A stretch of DNA of 6,666 nt from Gemmatimonadota bacterium. GTDB taxonomy: Bacteria; Gemmatimonadota; Gemmatimonadetes; Gemmatimonadales; GWC2-71-9. The stretch covers positions 1-6,666 of the forward strand of contig JANYCP010000274.1 in the NCBI GenBank assembly GCA_025360265.1. The letters are read 5' to 3'. The notes under the pieces are model-generated. The model was given only the letters and a program-made list of their open reading frames with translations, ran no database searches and was not told the origin of the DNA. Below, one piece after another: positions 1 through 5,133 of this stretch. Position 1 is the first letter of the stretch, and every line of letters starts with the position of its first letter. A program made the position numbers and the translations under genes.

Positions 1-20
1 ACCGACTTCGCCTTCGCCAC
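1..20 (-). CDS. Start of a downstream gene, possibly radA (5' fragment only)
   Basis: One base after the dnaB TAG stop, a GTG at 20-18 opens a frame that reads M-A-K-A-K-S-V before the window ends (the last codon is GTn, which is always Val). A purine stretch, GAGAG, lies about 7 nt before the GTG inside the end of dnaB and could serve as a weak Shine-Dalgarno site. RadA/Sms DNA-repair proteins commonly begin with MAK(A/T/K)K followed by a short strand leading into a CxxC zinc motif, and a RadA helicase would suit a position beside dnaB. Only seven residues are visible, so the existence of the gene is likely from the spacing, but the RadA identity is a guess. Confidence 0.33.
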
Positions 21-21
21 G

Positions 22-1419
22 CTAGTGCTCTCGCTCGGTGAAGCTGTCGAACCGAGTGTACTGCTTGTGGAACTTGAGTTGCAGGTGCCCGGTCGGCCCG
101 TTGCGGTGCTTGGCGATCATGATCTCCGCCTTGCCATCGAGCGTCTCGCCCTTCTCTTCGGCCTTGTCGCGAAGATCCTTGTACATCTCGGGACGGTGAA
201 TGAAGATCACGATGTCCGCGTCCTGCTCGATCGCACCGGAATCGCGCAGATCAGACAGCACCGGCGTGCGTTCGCCGCCACGCTGTTCCGATGCACGGGA
301 CAACTGCGATAGGGCAATGACTGGCACCTCGAGTTCGCGCGCCAGCTGCTTGAGCGAACGGGAGATGTCCGAGATTTCCTGCACGCGATTGTCGGCGTAC
401 TCTGGGCTACGCATAAGCTGCAAGTAATCAACAATCACCATGCGCACATCATTATCTGCGCGCAAGCGACGTGCTTTCGAACGCATCTCGAGCAGCGTGA
501 GCGCCGGCGTGTCGTCGATCCAGACGGGGCAGTTCTGCAGCAGTCCAGCCGCGCGGGCCAGTTTCGTGTAGTCAGTGTCGCGCAGCGAGCCACGCCGCAC
601 GGCCTGCGAGTCCACCATCGCTTCGGCGCAGAGCATACGCTGCACCAGCGCGTCCTTCGACATTTCCAGAGAGAAGATCGCGACACCACTTCCCTTCTCT
701 GCTGCGTTGGTCGCGATGTTGAGGCAGAACGCTGTCTTGCCCATCGATGGACGCGCCGCCACGATGATCAATTCGGACGCCTGGAATCCGCTGGTCAGTT
801 CATCGAGGTCCGCGAAGCCGCTCGGCACGCCGGTGAGGGCGCTACCCCGACCCTGCAACGACTCGATTTTCTCCATGGTGGGCCAGAGCATCTTCTTGAT
901 CGGCGTGAACCCGGCCTCGCGCCGCGTCTGGCCAATCGTGAAGATCTTCCCTTCGGCACTGTCGAGCAGTTCCTTCGCGGTCGATTTGCCGTCATAGGTG
1001 TCGGTGATGATCTGCGTCGCGGCCTCAATCAAGTGCCGCTGAATCGCCTTGTCGCGCAGAATGCGGGCGTGGAACTCGAGGTTGGCCGCCGTGGCAACCG
1101 AGTTCGCCAGTTCGTCGAGATACGCAATGCCGCCGGCTGCGTCGAGATCGTTGCGTCGCAACAACTCGTCGCGCAGCGTGACGTAGTCGATCGGCATCTT
1201 CTGTTCGAGCAGCGAGCGAATCGCCCGGAACAACCGCCGATGCCCTTCGCGATAGAACATCGTATCGTCGATGAGCTCGGCGGCACGCAACGCGGCGTCG
1301 CCGTCGATGATCATCGCACCGAGGACGGCCTGCTCCGCTTCCTGGCTCCAGGGCGCGCCGCGCCCCGAGAACGGATCAGGTGGGGCGGTCAAGGATCTTT
1401 CTGACAGTACGGAGGTCAT
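22..1419 (-). CDS. dnaB: Replicative DNA helicase DnaB
   Basis: This is the hexameric 5'-3' helicase that unwinds DNA at the replication fork and recruits primase. The 465-residue product matches the usual family length. The N-terminal helical domain (about residues 24-125, starting PWSQEAEQAVLGAM) is followed by a linker helix region (about 145-185) and the RecA-like ATPase domain (about 190-460). The ATPase motifs are complete: Walker A ARPSMGKTA (222-230, Lys228, Thr229), FSLEMS with the likely catalytic Glu252, Walker B MVIVDYLQLM (327-336, Asp331), the SQLSR switch (371-375), and IAKHRNGPTG (436-445) carrying the basic finger residues Lys437 and Arg439. No intein interrupts it. The ATG at 1419 lies inside the upstream glycosylase gene, giving a 44-nt overlap; no strong Shine-Dalgarno is seen there, so translation is probably coupled. 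An in-frame TTG nine codons later is an alternative start that keeps all conserved sequence. The identity is secure; only the exact start is uncertain. Confidence 0.97.
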   Translation of the reverse strand: MTSVLSERSLTAPPDPFSGRGAPWSQEAEQAVLGAMIIDGDAALRAAELIDDTMFYREGHRRLFRAIRSLLEQKMPIDYVTLRDELLRRNDLDAAGGIAYLDELANSVATAANLEFHARILRDKAIQRHLIEAATQIITDTYDGKSTAKELLDSAEGKIFTIGQTRREAGFTPIKKMLWPTMEKIESLQGRGSALTGVPSGFADLDELTSGFQASELIIVAARPSMGKTAFCLNIATNAAEKGSGVAIFSLEMSKDALVQRMLCAEAMVDSQAVRRGSLRDTDYTKLARAAGLLQNCPVWIDDTPALTLLEMRSKARRLRADNDVRMVIVDYLQLMRSPEYADNRVQEISDISRSLKQLARELEVPVIALSQLSRASEQRGGERTPVLSDLRDSGAIEQDADIVIFIHRPEMYKDLRDKAEEKGETLDGKAEIMIAKHRNGPTGHLQLKFHKQYTRFDSFTEREH

Positions 1420-2128
1420 CCCAGGCTGGTCGCTTCCAATCGGGGTTACGCAGCAGAGCTGCAGGGTGGTACGTCACAATAAGTGGTATGCCGTTCCAGT
1501 TGTGCTCGCGTCCTCGCAACGCACCGAGCGAACTTTTGACGTCGAGCAGGGCGGCCGAGGCGGTGCTGCCGAGGGCGAGCAGGACCGTTGGCTTCACCAG
1601 CTCGATCTGTCGTCGAAGATACGGCATGCACGCCGCGCGTTCATCGGGTAGCGGGACGCGATTCTTCGGCGGCCGGCACTTCACCACATTGGCAATGTAC
1701 GCTTCGGAGCGGGGGACCTGAATCGCTTCGAGCATCTTGGTGAGGAGATCGCCGGCGCGGCCAATGAATGGGCGACCTGAGAGATCTTCGCTTTCACCGG
1801 GGCCTTCGCCAACGAGCATCAGGCGGGCGTTCGGATTCCCTTCACCTGGAACCGCGTTCGTGCGTGTTTCGCAGAGCGGGCACTTTTTGCACCCACGCAC
1901 TACATCAGCGATCTCTTCGAGTGAAGACCACGGTGCCGCAGCCGCCGCCTGCGCGGCAGGCGATGAGTCCTTGCGGCCGGCAGGACCCGTCGCCCCTCGC
2001 GCAGGTGACGGTACGGATGTCGTACACGCACCGATTGCACCCTGAACATCGAATGGCGTGTCGAAGATCACTTCGTCACCGCCCAGATCGCGTTGCAATT
2101 CCAGCCACCGCCGCTTGGCGTCAGTCAC
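1376..2128 (-). CDS. udg: Family-4 uracil-DNA glycosylase (4Fe-4S)
   Basis: This enzyme removes uracil from DNA, produced by cytosine deamination or dUMP misincorporation, starting base-excision repair. Numbering from the GTG at 2128 (250 residues): the four cluster cysteines are likely Cys80 and Cys83 (CKKC), Cys151 (in KCRPPKNR) and Cys167; the 16-residue spacing of the last pair fits the family. Motif A is GEGPGESED (107-115) followed by GRPFIGRAG (118-126), and the C-terminal motif is YHPAALLRNP with His221. Residues about 35-67 are a low-complexity Ala/Pro/Ser/Gly linker joining a short charged N-terminal helix (AKRRWLELQRDLGGDE) to the catalytic domain, which makes the protein longer than the roughly 200-residue thermophile enzymes. 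GTG at 2128 was chosen because it overlaps the coaBC stop by 8 nt (GTGACTGA) and begins just before the N-terminal helix. In-frame ATGs at 2146, 2158 and 2191 would extend the protein into coaBC. The start is uncertain; the family is secure. Confidence 0.93.
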   Translation of the reverse strand: MTDAKRRWLELQRDLGGDEVIFDTPFDVQGAIGACTTSVPSPARGATGPAGRKDSSPAAQAAAAAPWSSLEEIADVVRGCKKCPLCETRTNAVPGEGNPNARLMLVGEGPGESEDLSGRPFIGRAGDLLTKMLEAIQVPRSEAYIANVVKCRPPKNRVPLPDERAACMPYLRRQIELVKPTVLLALGSTASAALLDVKSSLGALRGREHNWNGIPLIVTYHPAALLRNPDWKRPAWDDLRTVRKILDRPT

Positions 2129-3314
2129 GGTAGTGCTCGATCGCATCAAGGATTGCATTCGCCACTTCAGCCTTGCTGCGGAGCGAGACATGCTGCGCGC
2201 GGCCGCGGCGATCGAGGATCGTCACCGCGTTGGTGTCGACGTCGAATCCCGCGCCGGGCTCGAGTGCATCATTGACCACGATCATGTCGAGCTGCTTGCG
2301 CTGCAACTTGTCCTGCCCTTTCTCAATAGCGTTGCCGGTTTCGAGTGCGAATCCCACCGCAATCAGATCCGAGGGACGATCAGCCACCGTGGACATCAGG
2401 ATGTCCTCGGTCGGTCCCAGTTCCAGCGTGATGGCTCCCTCACTGCGCGGCAGCTTCCCTTCACGTGGCGCGAGTGGCCGATAGTCTGCAGGTGCCGCGG
2501 CCATGATCAGCACGTCGACTCCGGACAATGACCGTCGCAGCGCATCGGCCATCTCAGCAGTTGTGTCCACCCGAACCAGATCCACCCCGATTGGCACCGC
2601 TTCGCTGGACACGCCACTGATCAGCGTCACCGAGGCACCACGCTGCCACGCAGCTTCTGCGAGACGATAACCCATTTTTCCGCTGCTGCGATTTGTGAGC
2701 ACCCGCACCGGGTCGATTGCCTCGCGGGTCGGCCCGGCGGTGACCACAACGCGCTTGCCCACCAGGGTGGACGCACCCCGAAGAACCCGCTCAGCGTGAG
2801 CCAGGATCTCGGCCGGCTCCGACATTCGTCCCGGTCGGTCCGATGGGCCTTCAGCGAGGTCGCCCGTCGCGGGGCCAACCAGGTGCCACCCTCGATCGCG
2901 CAATTCGCCAAGATTCGATTGGGTGGCGGCATTGGCGTACATCTCGTCGTTCATGGCCGGGGCGATCAGGATCGGTGCGGTCGCCGCGAGGAGCATCGAC
3001 GTCAGCAGGTCGTCTGCCATCCCGGCCGCGGCACGGGCAATCAGGTTGGCCGTGGCAGGCGCCACAATGACGATCGCCGCCTGCTGGCCAAGGGTCACAT
3101 GGTCGAGCGCCCCGGCGTGCTCCCACAGGGAGGAGCGAACGGGGCGCCTGGTTACCGCTTCAAATGTCACGGCGCCAACAAACTCGCTGGCGCCGCGCGA
3201 CATGATCACATCGACTTCTGCACCGCAACGCGTCAGTTCACGAGCGAGCAGCACGCACTTGTAGGCCGCAATGCCCCCAGTGACGCCGAGGACGACGCGT
3301 CGGCCCTGCCACAT
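2121..3314 (-). CDS. coaBC: Bifunctional CoaBC: phosphopantothenoylcysteine synthetase/decarboxylase
   Basis: This catalyses two consecutive steps of coenzyme A synthesis: CTP-dependent coupling of 4'-phosphopantothenate to cysteine (CoaB) and FMN-dependent decarboxylation to 4'-phosphopantetheine (CoaC). The length of 397 residues is typical of the fused enzyme. CoaC spans about 1-178: flavoprotein start VVLGVTGGIAAYK (7-19), His72 in LDHVTLG matching the catalytic His, APATANLIARAAAGMADDL (85-103) and PAMN (119-122). CoaB spans about 186-395: AGPTREAIDPVRVLTNRSSG (193-212, Asn208 matching the Asn needed for the acyl-cytidylate step), MAAAPADYRP (271-280), VGFALET (320-326) and KLQRKQLDMIVVND (336-349). 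In the CoaC substrate flap, the Cys of the E. coli ACGDIGPGRM motif is replaced by Glu155 (LAEGPSDRPGRM). The ATG sits 1 nt after the rpoZ stop with GAGG 6 nt upstream (3324-3321), so the start is well supported. Confidence 0.96.
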   Translation of the reverse strand: MWQGRRVVLGVTGGIAAYKCVLLARELTRCGAEVDVIMSRGASEFVGAVTFEAVTRRPVRSSLWEHAGALDHVTLGQQAAIVIVAPATANLIARAAAGMADDLLTSMLLAATAPILIAPAMNDEMYANAATQSNLGELRDRGWHLVGPATGDLAEGPSDRPGRMSEPAEILAHAERVLRGASTLVGKRVVVTAGPTREAIDPVRVLTNRSSGKMGYRLAEAAWQRGASVTLISGVSSEAVPIGVDLVRVDTTAEMADALRRSLSGVDVLIMAAAPADYRPLAPREGKLPRSEGAITLELGPTEDILMSTVADRPSDLIAVGFALETGNAIEKGQDKLQRKQLDMIVVNDALEPGAGFDVDTNAVTILDRRGRAQHVSLRSKAEVANAILDAIEHYRD

Positions 3315-3315
3315 G

Positions 3316-3543
3316 TCAGGCCTCGGTGCGGCGCCGGCGCAGCTCGCGGAACGTCAGCTCGCCACTCGTAAGCTTTTGCAGGGCAAGCGTGGTCAGCTTC
3401 TTCACGCCCTCGGTCTTCTGCCAGCCCGCAACGGCCTCGGGCGGAAATTCATTGAGGTAACGGGCGAACTTGGCAGCGACCAGCACGCCTCGGTACTTCG
3501 ACCCGGTTTCCTTCGCGACTTCCTGCGGAGTGAAGATTTCCAT
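3316..3543 (-). CDS. rpoZ: DNA-directed RNA polymerase omega subunit
   Basis: Omega is the small subunit that clamps the C-terminal part of beta' and assists core RNA polymerase assembly. The product is 75 residues, shorter than E. coli omega (91), with the family core SKYRGVLVAAKFARYLNEF (15-33) matching the NRFDLVLVAARRARQM type of motif, then KKLTTLALQKLTSGEL (48-63) matching the second conserved helix. It ends in a basic tail (RELRRRRTEA). The N-terminus (MEIFTPQEV) lacks the MAR sequence found in proteobacterial omega. The start is firmly set by an AAGGAG 6 nt before the ATG. The position between gmk and coaBC is the common arrangement for rpoZ and supports the call for this small, divergent protein. 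Confidence 0.93.
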   Translation of the reverse strand: MEIFTPQEVAKETGSKYRGVLVAAKFARYLNEFPPEAVAGWQKTEGVKKLTTLALQKLTSGELTFRELRRRRTEA

Positions 3544-3549
3544 GACGAT

Positions 3550-3555
3550 CTCCTT
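3550..3555 (-). promoter_or_regulatory. Strong Shine-Dalgarno site of rpoZ
   Basis: AAGGAG, read on the minus strand, lies in the 14-nt gap between the gmk stop and the rpoZ ATG, 6 nt before the start. It is the best match to the anti-Shine-Dalgarno sequence at any junction in the window, suggesting that rpoZ is initiated independently rather than only through coupling to gmk. Confidence 0.8.
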
Positions 3556-3557
3556 GT

Positions 3558-4205
3558 TCAGTGACCCGAAGTGGCGCGGAGCAATTCCGCACCCACTTCG
3601 GCTCGAAGTCGGTCGAGCACGACGGTAAAGTCACGCTGCCGACTGGTTCGCCGTGCTTCTGCATCGAGAATGGCATTGACGGCAGACACCGCCAGCTCGA
3701 ACTCGTCGTTCACCACTACGTAATCGTATTCCACTGCTGCACTGATTTCGTCGATCGCGCGCCGCAACCGTCCTGCCACTACTGCTTCTGGCTCAGTTGC
3801 GCGATCTCGCAGACGCTTTGCCAACACCGCGCCAGTCGGCGGCACCACGAACACCAGTACTGCGTCGGGAAAGCGCGCCCGCACCTGTCGCGCCCCGATC
3901 ACTTCAATGTCAAGCACCGCGTGCTGACCGCCGTGCATCACTTTGACGAGTTCACTGGTCAACGTGCCATAGCGGTTGCCGTTGTACACCGCATGCTCGG
4001 CAAATTCACCGTTCTGCACTCGCCGCTCAAATGCATCAGCCGAGAGAAAGTGGTACGCCACACCATCCACTTCGCCGGGACGCGGCGCCCGCGTCGTCGC
4101 CGACACCGAGTAGCCACAATCCAACCGATCGCTCACCAGTCGTTGCGTGATCCTGGTCTTGCCACCCCCCGAGGGCGACGAGATCACCACGATCATTGGA
4201 GTCAC
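3558..4205 (-). CDS. gmk: Guanylate kinase
   Basis: This enzyme phosphorylates GMP to GDP with ATP, feeding GTP and dGTP synthesis. The 215-residue product is close to the normal size of about 205-210. The P-loop is SSPSGGGKT (9-17, Lys16, Thr17). The GMP-binding stretch SATTRAPRPGEVDG (35-48) with YHFLS (51-55) follows the family pattern S-x-TTR-x-PR-x-GE. FAEHAVYNGNRYGT (68-81) matches the lid/GMP contact motif, and LDIEVIGARQVR (98-109) holds the conserved Asp99. RLRDRATEP (131-139) carries the lid arginines and YDYVVVND (160-167) is the usual C-terminal signature. The start is GTG at 4205: it overlaps the yicC stop as GTGA and has GGAG 8 nt upstream (4217-4214). The in-frame ATG three codons later would place that site 17 nt away, so GTG is preferred. 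Coupling to yicC translation is likely. Confidence 0.97.
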   Translation of the reverse strand: MTPMIVVISSPSGGGKTRITQRLVSDRLDCGYSVSATTRAPRPGEVDGVAYHFLSADAFERRVQNGEFAEHAVYNGNRYGTLTSELVKVMHGGQHAVLDIEVIGARQVRARFPDAVLVFVVPPTGAVLAKRLRDRATEPEAVVAGRLRRAIDEISAAVEYDYVVVNDEFELAVSAVNAILDAEARRTSRQRDFTVVLDRLRAEVGAELLRATSGH

Positions 4206-5074
4206 TCGAGATTCTCCAGTTGCTCCCGCACCTTTTCCAGCTCACCCTTCATCGCCACGACCTCGTGGGCGATCTGTGCATCGTTTGCCTTGGCACCCAT
4301 CGTGTTGACCTCGCGGCCCATTTCCTGGGCCAGAAAGCCAAGCTGCTTGCCAACCGGTTGTCCCCGGCCCAGCGCCTCGCGTGCCGCGCTGAGATGCGAC
4401 TTGAAGCGCACCAGTTCCTCGGTGATGTCGAGGCGATCGGCCGTAATCGCCAATTCCGCCATCAATCGCGCTTCGTCGACCTGCCGTCCGTCGAGGAGTT
4501 GCAGCACGTTGGTTGACAAACGATCGCGCTCGCGCCCCAACCGTTCCGGTGCCCGTTCCGCAATTCGCGCTGCCGCCTTCTCCATCGCCACCAGCCGATC
4601 GGACAGCTCCGCACCAAGCGCGTCACCTTCCCGCTTGCGAGCAGTGCGACATTCGGCAGCGGCCTGAGCCATTAGCGGCGCGAGCGCACTCCACGGCACG
4701 CCTGAACTGTCGTCGCTTCGCCGCAAACCGAATACATCCGCCTGACGCACCACCAGCTCGACAGTCACCTCACCACCCAAGCCGAACCGTTCCTGGAGCG
4801 CCCGAAGCGCATCGACGACTGCCCCGGCACGCTCGGTGTCGATTCCGGCGCTTGCCGCAGGATCATCCAGCCATCGCACCTGCGCGTTGATGTGCCCGCG
4901 TTCGAACTCCCGACGTAGCGCCTCCCGCATTTCACCCTCGAGCGCGGACAGCTCATTAGGCAGCCGAGCCGCGAGGTTGAAAAACCGGTGGTTGACCGTC
5001 CGGATCTCCACCCTGGCCCGCCGCCCAGCCACGTCTCCCTCGGCAGCCCCGAATCCGGTCATGCTCAACGCCAC
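4202..5074 (-). CDS. yicC: YicC family endoribonuclease
   Basis: YicC/YloC proteins are endoribonucleases; E. coli YicC has been linked to small-RNA turnover. The 290-residue protein has the usual length and both domains: YicC_N (about 1-155), beginning ALSMTGFG and containing RTVNHRFFNLAARLP (25-39), and the C-terminal DUF1732 domain (about 205-290) with GKQLGFLAQEMGREVNTMG (242-260), AKANDAQI (261-268) and MKGELEKVREQLENLE (275-290). The middle (about 140-200) is rich in charged residues and Ala and is probably helical. The GTG at 5074 is preferred over the internal ATG at 5062: it has GGAG 6 nt upstream (5084-5081), and family members typically carry three or four residues before MTGFG. 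It appears to be the first gene of the tight cluster running through gmk to dnaB. Its exact RNA targets here cannot be read from the sequence. Confidence 0.95.
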   Translation of the reverse strand: MALSMTGFGAAEGDVAGRRARVEIRTVNHRFFNLAARLPNELSALEGEMREALRREFERGHINAQVRWLDDPAASAGIDTERAGAVVDALRALQERFGLGGEVTVELVVRQADVFGLRRSDDSSGVPWSALAPLMAQAAAECRTARKREGDALGAELSDRLVAMEKAAARIAERAPERLGRERDRLSTNVLQLLDGRQVDEARLMAELAITADRLDITEELVRFKSHLSAAREALGRGQPVGKQLGFLAQEMGREVNTMGAKANDAQIAHEVVAMKGELEKVREQLENLE

Positions 5075-5103
5075 ACAAGGCTCCGGGAGATCTAGAGCCA
5101 GGC

Positions 5104-5133
5104 AAGATAGCGGAATTAGCCCTAGTTGTGGAA
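5104..5133 (-). promoter_or_regulatory. Candidate sigma70-type promoter before yicC (weak)
   Basis: On the minus strand, TTCCAC (5133-5128) and TATCTT (5109-5104) are separated by 18 nt, each matching four of six consensus bases. Initiation about 7 nt downstream, near 5097, would give a leader of about 22 nt that contains the yicC Shine-Dalgarno site. The -35 element overlaps the last codons of the upstream barrel gene. This is the only gap over 20 nt in the window, hence the natural place for an operon promoter, but the match is weak and could be chance. Confidence 0.28.

Noticed and set aside
115..124. GATCATGATC palindrome
   Set aside because: It is a 10-nt palindrome inside the dnaB arginine-finger coding region, explained by the codons; there is no second copy or site context.
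22..1419. Possible intein in dnaB
   Set aside because: Inteins often sit in the DnaB P-loop or motif regions, but here Walker A, Walker B and the finger motif are contiguous and the length is normal.
2796..3371. Plus-strand open frame of 191 codons opposite coaBC
   Set aside because: It lies antisense to conserved CoaC sequence, is of biased Arg/Gly/His composition, and shows no family motif.
3561..4667. Long plus-strand open frame of 368 codons opposite gmk and yicC
   Set aside because: It is antisense to two well-supported genes, and its translation is rich in Arg, Ser, His and Cys with no recognisable domain, as expected of a shadow frame in GC-rich DNA.
5079..5121. Rho-independent terminator between the barrel gene and yicC
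   Set aside because: The only stem is 5 bp, is followed by TTGTG rather than a T-run, and overlaps the yicC ribosome-binding site.
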